The notes: generated by a model not told the origin, from the letters alone. A DNA stretch of 64,000 nt from Trema orientale (GCA_002914845.1 JXTC01000502.1:1-64000); one strand, 5' to 3'. Counted from the first letter of the stretch, positions 1-13,389 are shown. Numbers and translations: made by a program.

Positions 1-110
1 AATTTCATAACATGGAATTTATTAATAACAAATAGATAATAAATAATCCAATAATTATTGTTTATAATGTCTAAATAATAAACTGCTTTATAGGATATTA
101 TTCCAACAAT
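1..110. repeat. End of an unknown insertion inside the 5' LTR of the next element
   Basis: AT-rich sequence with no similarity to the matching part of the downstream LTR (4628-4930). It stops abruptly where LTR similarity begins, at about 105-111, and ends in TTCCAACA just before ATACT. This suggests that another element, mostly outside the window, is inserted in the 5' LTR. The identity is unknown. Confidence 0.35.
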
Positions 111-690
111 ACTCACTTCTCATCAACGAGATGCATTCAAGAAAGCGAGTTACGCCACAGTACTTAACTAGGAGAGACTCAATTATAAGTGAGCTTATGG
201 AAGAAAAGTCCAGATCCGTAATCTACGGAATAAGACAAGTGGGAGACAAACTCAACCACTCTCACCTACATTCTAACCACAAACACGGTTGCAGCAATAA
301 AGCAAAGTTGCTACAGTAGCATAAGGTTACTACAATATATGCAGGGTTGCTATGGTAACATGCTTGCTACAGTATACGCATTTTATACATTATAAATAGC
401 CCACTAAAATAAGAGAAATGGGAAGATCAATTCAGAGAAAAGAAAGAGGATCTAAAACTCTATTAGATCCATACTTTTATATATAAATTCTCTCAATAAT
501 ATTAACTACAATGAACGTAGGCCATAGAAATTCCCTTTGGACCACTATAAAAATTGCTTCTTTTCTTTTTTTTTATTATCATCCTTCCACAAACACATAT
601 TTTGGTTATTATGCCGATTTTTGGCATCAAAAGTTTGGTATGGCTGCTAGGATACCCATTTCTCTATCCCAACAAATTTCTCAGAAATCT

Positions 691-2150
691 ATGGTAAATA
701 CCCGAAGTACTCTCGCCGCCGTCAATGGCCAAAATCAGCCTCAGAATTCTGATAATCAGGTCATAATTCTCCAGAATTCTAATGAAAAGATAACAGTTCT
801 ACAGGATTAACCTAAAGCCAACAATCCTAAAGAGACTCTTGAATAGAGACAAGACAGAATCGAGAGCACATTTGAAAGCCTCTAGCGGACCATCAGCAAA
901 ATAAATGACTCTCTTAAGTATCTTGCTGAAGCACAACCTGTGAGGTACTCAGGATGTCAAATAGATGAAGATCAAGAACAAATGACGTCCCACAATAGTC
1001 ATCATTCTGATCGCATCCTCAAAGATAAAGGCAAACGCAAAACTAATGATCAACGCGAAACTAAAGCTGAAAGTTCTAACATATGAGCTAGTTGTACTCT
1101 AATCCTTCAACAAAACCTTTCCAGTAATCGCGGTCGAGTAGATATTGCAAGCCAACACCAAACTAAAAATGCATTCAAAAGAGTCATTGATGATCCTAGA
1201 CGAACTCTCGAGAAACAATGATAGAAGTACCACCAAGATCGATTATATTTATAGCATAATCGATCACAGTCACCACAAGCTGATACTGTGATCAAGGCTT
1301 CTCAAAGGTCACAATAGTCCAGCTCCCACCATAAGAACAACCAGAGGTTTGTTATCCCACCAGCTCGAGGTAATAATCAACTCCCTAGAAAAACTGATGT
1401 TGATCATCTTAGAGTAGCTCCTGATGCACTGCTCAAATACGACGATGAGCTTACCATCAGTCACTACTTGCCCTTTAACAAAGAAATCTGTATCGCACTA
1501 CTCCCTATTAAATTCAAGCTACCTTCGATGAGCATATTCGAAGGAAAGACTAACCCGTAGGATCACATGGATCATTTAAGTGACCTCGTAGAGCTTCATC
1601 GAGTGGCTGACCTCGCAAGTTGTCATTATTTCAGAGTAACTTTGATAGGAGCAATGAAGAAATAGTTCAAAAGACTACTAGCTAGTACGATCTCTTATTG
1701 GCAACAATTCCAAACTGTATTCTTGAGGCAGTTTTAGGCCACGAAGAACTTTACAATTCCTCTGAATACTTTGGCAAATGTTTGCCAAGACCCCGAAGAA
1801 AGCCTTAGATCGTACCTCAGCTGCTTCACAACTAAGTTCACAAAAGTCACTTATGCCCCCAGAAAACAAAGTCTTATTTCTGATGATGGCAGGAGTGCGG
1901 CCCGAAAGTAAACTCTAGGAGAAAATACAAGAACGAGAATGCAAAACTCTCGACTTTTATTGAAGATACAACTACCATCTGAAGGTCGAGTCATCTTGAG
2001 AATATCTACTGAAGTCAAAAAGACAGAAAAATGAGCTATCTGAAAAAAGAGCTCTCCGAGAAAAACACAACAGAAACAACAGCAACCACGACTTCATCAA
2101 GTAGCTCGTGAACAATCATCATACAAGCTCCTTTTTCGTCGAACTCTCTG
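691..2150 (+). pseudogene. gag remnant of the Gypsy element
   Basis: A gag-like reading starts at the ATG at 691, shortly after the 5' LTR. The middle part, around 1490-1860, carries the typical plant Gypsy gag block: a proline-rich lead-in, a 'FEGKTNP..H' stretch and a 'LRSYLSCFTTKF' stretch. It is broken in several places and cannot encode a working protein. No pol genes follow. Confidence 0.6.
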
Positions 2151-2182
2151 TAACACGAGCTCATCATTTACCTTAACTATTG

Positions 2183-3660
2183 TTGCGGGTTTTATAATAT
2201 AGCTACGCAAGTGCACATGTCGGAACAAGTAATATAGTAGTGAGTGAGTATCGTCTCCACAGGGATTGATTACCAAAATTATTTGTAAAAATCTAAATGC
2301 TAAAAGAGCTAAATTAATGAATGAGAGATATCAATTTGTGAATGAGATAGCAACAATTAAAAGATGCAAACAAGAATGTAAATATTGAGCAGAAAATAAT
2401 AAGATCTAATCAAATGAATGTGAATCAGTGGTGTGGATAAGCTGGGACTATTGAATCCTCCTTGGTTGCACATCTGGGTTTAGTTGCTGCAGCAACGCCT
2501 ACAACAAAAATCACTCCAGTAACCGAAAATTCATTCTGCACATATTAATCTTCCGAATTCAATATGTTTAAAGTTCTTCAAACCAGATTTTACATATTCC
2601 TATGCTAACCCAGTTCTCAAAACATCATTTATAGTATCAATTCTCAAAGGGTTTGCATGGTAACAATATATTCCTATACCCTTACTAATTCAAAGATCTA
2701 CTAAAGAGATGATTGAGTCATGCATCATTCAAGCTTAAATCCAACTAAGATTAACCTTTCCAGAATTAATCCTAATTTGTTTATCCTAATATTGATGGCC
2801 AAGCAATAAAAGGAAATAGTAATGAAGCTCACTTGAACAAACTAGAGTAAAAATACCATAAACATTGAAAACAACTTTAATCCATCATTACAACCTCAGA
2901 TTCATTATAATCCCAGCTAAGGAAGCTTAGCTCATAGTCTGAAATGTAAAAATCAGCATCCTAAAATATTCCATTGATTACAGAAAGCTCAAGAAAAGAA
3001 AAAGGAATTAAATACAAAGAAGACTAAAAGAAGTATGAAAATGCTAGCTGGACGATGGAGGTTTAGCTCCTTGCAGCTGCTAGTACGCCTCCTCCTTCGT
3101 CCTTTCTTCTCTGTACTGTTTCCTCTCTCTCTTTCTTTCCTTTTCCATATTCTGCTCTAGCTCAGCCGCCACCACTCCCCTCTTTTCTTACAGTACTCTT
3201 TTCCTTTTATATTAGGGTGAGTGATGTACCCTAGCACACGTGTCAGCCAAATAGAGGAGTGAGGACCACTTTTCTTCATTTTTCTTTAGCTGGTATTCAA
3301 TATTAGCTGTCAGTACTGGCTGTATGAAATATCTGCCAGCTGTTCGAAATAACGCCAGCTGAAAATTGAATCTGCTGTGCAGTATTGCTCCGGCACGTTG
3401 CTGCAGCAAAGTTGCTTCCAGCTTTGACTTAAGTTTAGCTTTCCTTCTAGGATGCTGCCATTTAATTTCTGCAAAACTTAAGACCATATTTCAGCAATTC
3501 TAATTAAACTCAAAGGAAATAAGATAGATATTAACTAGATGAGATCTTAAACTTCAGCTACGCCACAAATAAAAATAAAGTAAAGAAAAGTAACTAAACT
3601 ACACAATTTATTCTTTTAAAACAACTAACCTAAAACTAAAAACACACAAGATAACTCTAT
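2183..3660. repeat. Possible nested dispersed repeat within the Gypsy element
   Basis: The segment opens with a stretch around 2185-2270 (constant core GTGAGTGAGTATCGTCTCC, about 2235-2255). I recognise this as typical of a widely dispersed plant repeat. It has no coding potential. Near its right side, about 3659-3685, is a 9-bp perfect hairpin (TTTTCATAG / CTATGAAAA). Its boundaries and class are not certain, and it could instead be part of the host element's own non-coding region. Confidence 0.3.
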
Positions 3661-3790
3661 TTTCATAGAGTTATCAACTATGAAAAATGCTCGAAGGTTT
3701 GCACCACTAATGAGCACTCTCTTAAAAATGCCCTACATGCATATTTTTTGGCAATCTTTGATGCCTTAAGTCTTGGGGGCCAAAAAAATT

Positions 3791-4052
3791 CGAGCTTCTC
3801 TCACAGAAAGTTGAGCTCTCGCTCGCACAACGTCGAGCTCCTCTCGCAAAAATTCGAGCTCTAGTTCGTAAAAGTCGAGCTCCCCTCGCACAAAGATGAG
3901 CTCTTCTTACAAAAGTCGAGCTCATGCTCTCATAAATTCATGCTCTCCTCTCACAAAGTCGAGCTCTTCGCTCGCACAAAGTCGAGCTCTACGCTTTCAC
4001 AAAGTTGAGCTTTTCGCTCACACGAAGTTGAGCTCTACACTCATAAGAAGCC
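3791..4052. repeat. Minisatellite, about 12 units of 19-23 bp
   Basis: Degenerate tandem units have the consensus CGAGCTCTxCGCTCxCACAAAGT. They vary in length and composition, which suggests an old array. Tandem repeats in the 3' untranslated part are known in Tat-lineage plant Gypsy elements, and this array lies in that position, upstream of the 3' LTR. Confidence 0.75.
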
Positions 4053-5425
4053 GAGGAATCAAGCTCGTGTAAAGTCAGGCTAAGCCTTCTGGTCAAGTCA
4101 TAATCGTATAATCATAAGTCAGAACCAATCCATATTAATGACTAGATGAGTAGGCAGAAGTATCCCTTCGCAATCCTTTGGGAAAAGAATCTCCTGTGTG
4201 AGGTCACAACCTTCCGACATATTCATTAAAGTCTCATTGAACTCAAGTTCGTCTCAGAAAATGATGACTCACCACCAGTGTGAAAAATGATCATGCGAAC
4301 TCAGTTCCAAATTGTAAAATTTGATTCACACTTGAATTATTTTCTACTAATATATGTACAACCTAGATATAGGTGTTTTATTTTCTTTTTTGCAGGTTTC
4401 ATCTGTCATCTATGAACTTGCCATATCAGGGTCCCATTAAAAGATAGAATACCCAAGGATTCACTGAAGTCTTAATTCGAGCCTCGTCTATAATCCTGAT
4501 GCTAGCTGACAAAGTGCGATAGGACTTGGGGGGCAATCAAGATGTCATCACCTTACAAGGTCACACTTGCATGAAGATGAGAGCTCTATATGCCTCTGAA
4601 AGAACCAATAAAACTTGGAGGAGCAATTGTTGTGTATAATTTTTACATCCACATTATACAAATGAAAGATAAAGCTCGAGTCAAATACCAGCTTGCATAA
4701 CACACTTCCATGCAAGCCATGACAATGAGGAGATAAGCTTCAGGACAAGATTTCTACCGGCTCAAATGAAGACACTTGTTATCCACTCAAAAAGTGACCT
4801 ACTCATATAAGACAACACAATATATATGCCAAAGCTTGATTTAATGAGCTGACCCTATATGCGAGCTATATCAAAGACAAGCCCGCTTAACAACAAAGAA
4901 GCCCACATCTGCCTAACAGCTGTAGATATACTCACTTCTCGTCAATGAGGTGCATTCAAGAAAGCAAGCTACGCCACAGTACTTAACCAAGAGAGGCTCA
5001 ATTACATGCGAGCTTATGGCAGAAAAGTACAAATCTGTAATCTACGGAATAAGACAAGTGCGAGACAAACTCAACCACTCTCACTTACACTCTGACTACT
5101 ATTATCTGCTTTGCTAAATGTGGTTGCTACGGTAAAGCAAGGTTGCTACAGTAATACGCTTGCTATAATATACGCGTTTTATATATTATAATAGCCCCTA
5201 AAATAAGAGAAGTGGGAGGATCAATTCAGAAAAAAGAAAGAGAATCTGAAACTCTATCAGATCCACACTTTTGTATACAAATTCTCTCAATAATATTGAC
5301 TATAGTAGACGTAGGCCGTAGAAATTCTGGCTGAACCACTATAAAAATTGTGTTTTTTCCCTTTTTTATTATCACCCTTCCACAAACATATATTTTAGTT
5401 GTTACGCTGATTTCTGGTGTCAACA

Positions 5426-6380
5426 ATTTGTATTTAATTTAAGAGTAGGTCTATGTGATTTAGATATTGGTTTAATTAATTAGTTTATGAGTGTTTTTTC
5501 TAACAATGTTTGTGATATATTTTTATGGAATTGATTATTTTGATTAGAGGTTTTTGTTGATTTCAAAATATGATTTTTTTTGTTGTTTTTTGGTTTATTT
5601 TAGAATATGTTTTGTATGTGGTATTATTTTTTTTTAATAGTTGCTTTGAGATTAGTTTATGATTCAAAATCGGTATATGATTTTGTTTTTTGTTTAAATT
5701 TTAGATTTTGTTATTATTCGATTACTAGAGATTATAATTATTTATAAATTATTTATACCAATTCATTGCAATTATTTTTAATTATTAAGGTTTATAATAA
5801 ATTAATCTTTTTAATTTTTTATTATCTGTTGTGAGCCTTGTGACGATATATATTGCAGTATAATAAGTAAAAAATTAAAATTTTATTTTTAAAAAAAAAA
5901 TCTATAGTGACGACTTTTTTAAAATATTTTTTTTAAAGGACTTTTTTAAAATATTTTGTCTAAAATCTATTTAAGCTAACTTAGTTTATAAAATCTTACA
6001 TTTGCCAAAACAAATAACCATGACATATTTCAAAAAAAAAAAAAAAAAGGAAGAAGAGAGAGAGAAACGAAAATCTTGAGTCTATGTTAGAAAAGATTAC
6101 ATGACATGGAGTTGAATGTTGATGAAAGAAATTAATTTCAAAGGTTTGCCGTCTTAGGTGGCGTGGAGATCTTTTTATTGCATTTTCATCATCCTGGATT
6201 TTAGGAGATTCTCTACTCTTTGTATTTGGCTATTCAGGTCGATCTTATAAATGGAGTGAATCATAGAATAAGAATCACGTGGTGACTAAAAAAAAAAGAA
6301 AAGAAAAGAATGTTCAGGTGACATGACAAAAGCACGTGTCTCACGAGTGTTACTTTTTGTTTGTGGCTGAGAAAAGGGAG
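5426..6380. other. Intergenic, AT-rich
   Basis: T-rich and A-rich sequence with several homopolymer runs. I see no gene, RNA or clear repeat boundary. Confidence 0.6.
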
Positions 6381-6670
6381 TTAGGTGGTGCACTTCATAT
6401 CCCCTCCCTTCGGCCTATGGCAATCCCAGGAACCACCGAGTAGCTATAGAGGTCCGACCCATATGCTTCTCGGATTATCAACAGAGGTCCATACTACATT
6501 AGGTATTCCACGAACCACCCACTAGGACATTTCAACACCCATAACTCCTAAAAGGAGCGCCACTTTTAAGGCTGAGACTAGAAGTGCAAACTATGGGGAT
6601 CGAATTCCTGAAGACACTCACAAGTAGGGTCCTGGGAAAGGCTTCCCTACCACTGCACACCACACACTTG
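6380..6670. repeat. Unclassified GC-richer dispersed-repeat-like segment
   Basis: The base composition rises sharply against its AT-rich flanks. The text, with 'CCTTCGGCCTATGGCAATCC' near the left and 'CCTACCACTGCACACCACAC' near the right, resembles non-coding dispersed repeats of plant genomes. GGTGGTGCAC near 6382 and TGCACACCAC near 6654 form weak inverted ends. There is no coding potential. Confidence 0.35.
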
Positions 6671-7283
6671 GTGGCATGTCTCACGAGTATTACTTAATAC
6701 CACAAAGTGGTTGGAGATGGACAAGATTAACAATTTTCATCTTTGTATTTCCATATATAATAGATTACCATAGCAATACGCTTGTCGTCATTTTAATGTA
6801 AATCTCTTTTAGATTCAAAAATATGAATTAGATTGCGGAGTCGTGAATCGCGATGCTGATGGTCTTAGACATATGAAAAACTTGTCTACCAAGTACCAAG
6901 CCTTGTTCTTCTTGTACAGGTTAGTTTCCTACTTCTAGCTGTGTTACTTGAGTTAGATATTGATGTTTCGGTCCAGCTAGCTGAAGCAGATTTTGTTGGT
7001 TTAATTGGTAATTTGGTAGCTAGCTTAGATTTAGCTATATATACTGTTATCAGGGATACTGTCTCTAACATATATGTATGTATATAGGTGGCTTATATAG
7101 TTTAGTGGAGTTTATATTGTAAGTACAAGAGAAGCTCATGTGCGGTGGATTGTGGAATTCCAGTTGGAACTATTGAAACTAGAGTGTGTGAAAGCTCTTT
7201 AGACAATCAAAGGCAAGAGGGACTTGACACTTGATCAAGCTCCCAGCTCCCAGCTCCCAACTAGAATTGCAAATAGATAAAAG
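6671..7283. other. Intergenic, no feature seen
   Basis: Moderately AT-rich sequence. The short open frames have no recognisable family. Confidence 0.5.
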
Positions 7284-7443
7284 GATATGGATAGGACTAA
7301 TTTGGGCCAAAATAACTTTTTTGTGCATTTGTTTTTAAAAATAGCAGTTTTAGGAGTGTCAAATACGTTTGGACCATAGGTCAAGTACTATTTTTGAAAA
7401 ATGCACAAAAGTCATTTTGACACAGGTAAGTCCTATCCATGTC
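7284..7443. mobile_element. Small foldback MITE
   Basis: The two ends are inverted copies of each other over about 60 bp. The left end, with ATGGATAGGACT and later TTTTGTGCATTT, matches the reverse complement of the right end near 7380-7440. Total size is about 160 bp, with almost no unique centre. It is non-autonomous and the superfamily is undetermined. Confidence 0.65.
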
Positions 7444-7534
7444 ATTTTCTCTTGCAAATACCTGATTTCAACAAGCCCATGCACGTTGGGTCTTGGGTCT
7501 GGCCCAAATGGTGGACCAAAACTCTGTCTGACCG

Positions 7535-7821
7535 AGAGAAATTGACTTATGTAGTACTAATATGGCAGAAAATGACTTTTTTAGTAGTCTTTTTCAAATT
7601 GACATTTCTAGTAGTATCATAAACTGTGTGACGAAGCGTCACACAATTTGTGATTGTAAAATTATGATTTTTTTAGGACTAATTAACAGTCACAAATCAT
7701 GTAATCCTCCATCACAAAGGTCACAAAATACTAAAATACTACTACAAATGTCATTTTTTAAAATACTCCTGAAAAAGTCATTTTAGTCAAAATTACTACT
7801 ATTTATGTCAATTTGCCTCTA
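7535..7821. mobile_element. MITE with about 85-bp terminal inverted repeats
   Basis: The left end (AGAGAAATTGAC onward, 7535-7617) and the reverse complement of the right end (7735-7820) align almost continuously. They share AAAATGACTTTTT and TGACATTT.TAGTAG blocks. ACCG stands directly before the left end and again just after the right end. The centre holds a short GTGTGACG/CGTCACAC palindrome. The superfamily is undetermined. Confidence 0.7.
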
Positions 7822-8532
7822 ACCGATGGACCTAGTATATCAGGGGCCAGGATGGGCCACTCCACGATCTTTGTTGGACCATGCCATCCTACTCCATCAG
7901 AAGCCCATACTATGAAATTTCTTAGAGAAATAAATTAGGAGTTAATATGAAAATATAGTAAAGGACAAATACCATAAGAGAAAAGATAGGCAAAAGAGAG
8001 ACAATAGAAATATAGCATACGATTTTCATATATCTTCACAAGCTATACACTTCTCTATTTATAGGCCAATGCTCATGAATATGAGGTAAACATAAAGTCA
8101 TGANATTTACATAAGTTACAATGAAGTTAATATATGAATTATAACACTATTAAGTAAATGACTTGAATAAGAGGGTTAAAGATGGCTTTAAGAGTGATGT
8201 TATCCAACTCAATATTCATATATGTAGGTTATGGAATACCAAAGGTGGCATCCACTATTTATTAGTTTTATAACACTCCCCCTTGGATACCACCGCATAC
8301 AAGCATACCTCATTAAAACCTTACTAGGAAAAACCCTTTGGGAGAAAGACCTAGTGAAGGGAAAAAGAGTACAATATTCTTGTGTTTGATATTCTCTTTA
8401 AAACTGCCTCATTAAAAACCTTGATTGGGAAAACCCAATGAGATAAAACCTCAATCAAAAGAAAAAGAGTACAGTCTGCAATACAATATACAAGTAACTT
8501 CTCCCTCAAATAAGTATATCAACTCAAATAAT

Positions 8533-10038
8533 TCAAGAAAGATCTTTAAGTTGTCGTATTCCAATCTTGTAGACCAACTTCTCAAATATTGCTGTAGGAA
8601 GTGACTTCGTTAGTAAATCTACTAAATTATCATTTGAACGAATTTGCATAATATCTATTTCACTGTTCTTTTGGAGTTCACGTGTAAAAAAGAATTTCGT
8701 TGAGATGTGCTTAGTTATGTCACTTTTGATATAACCTTCTCTACAGGCTGCATTATCTTCGAACAATTTTGTTGGGCTTTCATTAATTGTAGGCAGCCCA
8801 CATGAAATTTGGATATGTTGTACTAGAGATCTCAACCATACACATTCTTTGCTTGCTTCATGAAGTGTGATGATTTCTACATGATTTGAGGAAATAGCTG
8901 CATTAGTTTGCTTTGCTGAATGCCAAGATATAGTTATACCATCATATGTGAATAAATACTCTGTTTGCGATATGTGGATCAGATAGATAACCAGAATCTG
9001 CATAACCAATTAGTTTCGACTTTGCTTATTTTGAATAGAACAAACCTTTATCAGTTGTACCACGAAGATAACAAATATTTGTTTGACCCCATTTCAATGT
9101 CTACGTGTTAGAGAAGAGCTATATCTTGCTAATAGATTAGCTGAAAATGCTATATCTAGCCGTGTACAATTAGCGAGATACATTAATGCCCTAATTGCAC
9201 TTAGATATGGTACTTCCGGACCAAGATTTTCTTCGTTATTTTTTTACAGACGAAAAAGATCTTTCTCAACATTAAGAGATCGTACTACCATCGGAGTACT
9301 TATTAGATGAGCTTTATCCATATTAAAACGTTTTAGAATCTTCTCTATGTAAGATGATTGATGTACAAAAATCCCTTCTGATAAATGCTCAATTTGTAAG
9401 CCAAGGCAAAATTTTGTCTTTCCTAGATCTTTCATCTTGAATTCCTTTTTCAAATATTCTATAGTCTCTATAAGCTCTTCTGGAGTCCTAATAATATTTA
9501 AATCATCAACATACACTGCAATAATAGTAAATCTAGATTTTGATTTCTTAATAAAAATACAAGGATAAATAGGATTATTTATGTAACCTTCTTTCAAGAG
9601 ATATTCACTAAAACGATTGTACTACATACGTCCTGATTGTTTTAAACTATACAAAGATCTTTGCAATTTCACTGAATATATCTCTCGGTTACATGCTTCT
9701 GGTATTTTAAATCCCTCAGGGACTTTTATATAAATATCTTTATTAATGGAGCCATATAAGTAAGCTGTAACAACATCCATAAGACGCATGTGAAGATTTT
9801 CAAAAATTGCTAAGCTAATTTAAAATCTAAACGTAATTGCATCCACCACTGGAGAATATGTCTCCTCATAATCGACACCCGATTTCTGTGAAAACCCTTG
9901 TGCTACAAGTCGAGCTTTATATCTTACGACCTCATTCTTCTCATTACGTTTTCGAACAAATACCCACTTGTAACCTACAGGCGTTACACCTTCAGCTGTT
10001 TGAACTATAGGTCCAAAAACTTCACGCTTTGTAAGCAA
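8533..10038 (-). pseudogene. Reverse transcriptase and RNase H regions of the Copia element
   Basis: The RT begins near 10038 with 'GYKWVFVRKRNE' and 'YKARLVAQGFSQ'. The catalytic YVDD box follows near 9500. RNase H, with 'EASKECVWLRSLV', lies at 8533-9009, just upstream of the 3' LTR. Part of a broken element. Confidence 0.85.
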
Positions 10039-10881
10039 ATCTAATTTTTCTCGGATTGCGTCTTTCCATTTTAGCCAATCATTTCTTTGTCGACATTGTT
10101 CAATAGATTTCGGTTCAAGATCCTCGCTTTCATTTTATAATATCAGTAGCTACTACATATACAAATTTGTTATCAACAATAATTTTATTTCGATTCCATC
10201 TTTTTCCTATAGTGACATAACTTATTGAAATCTCTTCATTTTCTATAATTTCAGGTACCTGAACCTCTTCTGGGGTTATTTGATTATTTGTGTCCACTAC
10301 TTGGTTCAAAATTATATTCTCTGCTTGAGTATTACTAATTTCAGAAGTACCAACACGCTTATTTTGCTCCTTTCTTTTTCTTGGATTTTTATTTTTAGAA
10401 CCGATTGGTCTACTACGTTTTTGGCGTTCTGTAGACGTATTTGCTAATGCACTTGAAGATTATCTTATAGGAACATCAATTCTAATAGGAGCATTTACAG
10501 CTAGTATATGTGACTTAGTTACTTTCTTAATGTCAGTAAATACATCTGATAATTGATTTGCAACATTTTGCAAATGAATAATCTTTTGAACTTCTATCTC
10601 ATATTGATTAGTGCGAGGATCAAAGTGAGATATTGATGATGCATTCTAAGAGATTTTTTATCTTTCCAACTGTTGTCTTTCTCTCCCTAATATTGGGAAA
10701 ACTATTTCATCAAATTGACAGTCAATAAAACTTGCTGTGAATATGTCACCCATCAAGGGTTCAAGATATCAAATAATAGACGAGAAATCATACCCAACAT
10801 AAATTCTTAATCTTCTTTGTGGACCTATTTTGGTGCATTGTGGTGGAGCAATCGGGACATATACCGCACAACTAAAAATTC

Positions 10882-11496
10882 TTAAATGGGATATATTTGG
10901 TTCTTGACCAAATACAAGTTGTAATGGGAATATTCATGATATGTGGCTGGCCTAATGCAAATAAGTGTTACAGCATGCAATATAGCATGTCCCCAAGCAT
11001 AGCTAGGCAAATTAGTTTTCATAAGTAATGGCCTAGCAATCAATTTTAGACGTTTAATTAATGATTCTGCTAACCCATTTTGGGTATGTGTGTAGGTAAC
11101 AGGGTGTTCAACTGTAATCCCTATTGACATGCAGTAATCATTAAAAGCTTCGGACGTAAATTCTCCTGCATTGTTAAGATAAATTTTCTTAATTATATAA
11201 TTTGAAAATTGTGCTCGTAGACAGATTATCTGCGCAAGAAGTTTTGTAAATGCAACATTACAAGTTGATAATAAACAAACATGTGACCAATTTGTTGATA
11301 CATCTATTAGTGTCATAAAATAGCAAAATGGTCCACATGCAGGGATAATGGGCCCACATATATCCCCTTGTATTCGCTCTAAAAATGTAAGAGATTCAAT
11401 TGCAACTTTAACTAGTGATGGCCTTATAATCAACTTTCCTTGAAAACATGCAGCACATGAAAATTCACTAGCTAAAAGAATCTTTTGGTTCTTCAA
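10882..11496 (-). pseudogene. Integrase region of the Copia element
   Basis: It carries the integrase core typical of plant Copia elements, including 'GDICGPI' and a 'TYTHTQNGLAESLIKRLK' block. Part of a broken element. Confidence 0.8.
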
Positions 11497-11619
11497 GGAT
11501 GTCCATGTGAATTTTCTACAATTCTTCGCATCATTATTGAACCCGGATGACCTAAACGATCATGCCAAAGAATAAAAGTCTTTGGATCATGAAGCTTCTG
11601 ATTTATCACAATATTGGAC

Positions 11620-12018
11620 TTAATTGTATTTATGAGATGGCAACTTTTCTAAATTATGCTTCTGGCATGAAATGATAGATGTAATACATAGATATTCTAT
11701 GTTATTTTCATTTGTGGTCTTGATATGATAACCATTACTACGTATATCCTTAAAACTTAGTAGATTTCTCTTTGATCTACTGGCATATATAGCATTAGTT
11801 ATAAAGAATTTAATTCTATGGGGAAATATCATACTAGCTTTTCCATAACCTTTAATCAAATTGGTTGCACCAGATATAGTATTGACATTAGCTTCAGCTA
11901 ATGTTATGCTTAGAAAATACTTTTTGTATTTAAGGATTGTATGTGTTGTTGCACTGTCTGCTAGACACAGATCCACTCCATCAATTTTTATGCCAAGTGA
12001 TTGAATAGATAAGCCCAT
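11620..12018 (-). pseudogene. Protease region of the Copia element
   Basis: It contains the Copia aspartic protease signature region 'LADSATTHTIL'. It sits between gag and integrase, as expected for the family. Part of a broken element. Confidence 0.75.
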
Positions 12019-12232
12019 GTTTCTTCATAAAAATAAAGAAAAGATATAAGAAAAATAAGGCAATGTAAATAAGATAATAGATAAATGTATTTATTTAAAA
12101 TTAGGTACACACTGAAAATACCATACTAAAATTAAAAAAAACAAACCATAATGCAAATCACACTAGATTTTTAAAACCACAAACTACAACTTTCAACACA
12201 CTCAAACAATACATATCACACACTTTAGACTC

Positions 12233-12648
12233 CTAGAAATAACTTAGTGCAACATCACATGATCTTCTTTTTCCATCAATAAGGTTATCATGATTCTCAA
12301 GGTAGTCCTCTATACCAAAGTTATTGAAATCCATAAGATAATTAGGATCCATAGGTTCTTCAAGATCTATAGTATCATTAAGATCTGCAAAATTTGTTTC
12401 TATAGTTTTTCCTTTTCCTTTCAGTGAGGCCTGAAAGAGGTCAACAAGATGCATTGGTGTACGACATGTACGAGACCAATGTCCTCTCATTCCACATCTA
12501 AAACATATGTTTTCTTTGATCTTGGAAGATTTGTCATTAGAGCCTTGCCCTTTCTCTTGCTTTTCCTCTATATAGTTTTTTCTATAATTTCGGGAGTTCC
12601 CATTATGACCACTACGATGCCAAGTATTATTACGACCACGTTCTCGGT

Positions 12649-12694
<46 letters not shown>

Positions 12695-13389
12695 TCCATT
12701 AAAAGATGTTGTATTCACTTCAGGAAATGATTTAGTTCTATCCACTTCAGGAAATAGCTTACAACCAACAGTATTCACATCTGGGAATGGAGTTGAACCA
12801 GCTGGACGTGATTGGTGGTTTTTCATTAGTAATTCATTATTTTGCTCTGCCACTAAAAGACAAGATATCAACTCTGAATATTTTTTGAAACCTCGTTCTC
12901 TGTATTACTGCTGTAGGAGAGCACATTTGAGGCATGAAAGGTTGAAAAAGTTTTTTCTAACATGTCTTCATCAGTAATCTTCTCCCCGCATAATTTCAAT
13001 TGAGAGCTAATCTTAAAAATTGTGGAGTTATATTCACTAACAGTTTTAAAATCTTGCAAGCGCAAGTGCATCCAATCATAGCGAGCTTTTGGGAGTATTA
13101 CGGTCTTTTAGTGGTCATATCTTTCCTTTAAATTTAGCCAAAGGATTAGTGGATTAGTTACCATAACATATTCAGATTTCAATCCTTCATGAAGATGACG
13201 TCGAAGGAATATCATCGCTTTTGCGCGATCCTGTTGGGATGCTTCATTCCTTTCTTTGATCGTCTCTCCAAGGTTCATAGCATCAAGATGGATTTGAGCA
13301 TCAAGAGTCCATGCTAAATAATTTTTTCCCGAAATATCAGGAGCTACAAACTCTAGTTTTGCCAAGTTTGCCATAATATAAGCTATCAT
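12233..13389 (-). pseudogene. gag of the Copia element
   Basis: The N-terminal part (13389 downwards) reads as the plant Copia gag that begins 'MANLAKLEFVAPDISGKNYL' after a short lead. A CCHC zinc knuckle (CFRCGMRGHWSRTC) lies near 12470-12530. Between them is an arginine-glycine tract from a CGACCA-type simple repeat (about 12640-12700). It belongs to a broken element. Confidence 0.85.

Larger units (their letters stand above)
105..5425 (+). mobile_element. Ty3/Gypsy-type LTR element, gag only, decayed
   Basis: The 3' LTR is 4628-5425, about 800 bp, starts TGTTGTG and ends TCAACA. A partial 5' LTR copy is at about 105-632 and its first 300 bp or so are missing. Sequence just after the 5' LTR resembles, in degraded form, the primer site of Tat-lineage plant Gypsy elements. 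A gag-like region follows at about 690-2150, recognisable as the plant Gypsy retrotransposon gag family. No protease, RT or integrase is visible. The rest is non-coding: a dispersed-repeat-like segment at about 2183-3660 and a minisatellite at 3791-4052. The element is broken in many places and looks old. Lineage is inferred from the primer site and gag only. Confidence 0.75.

Noticed and set aside
3783-4060. CRISPR-like regular repeats
   Set aside because: The units are contiguous, without unique spacers, and vary in length; it is a minisatellite in a plant retroelement.
12449-12730. Plus-strand open frame with a long threonine run
   Set aside because: It is the shadow of the arginine-glycine repeat in the Copia gag on the minus strand.
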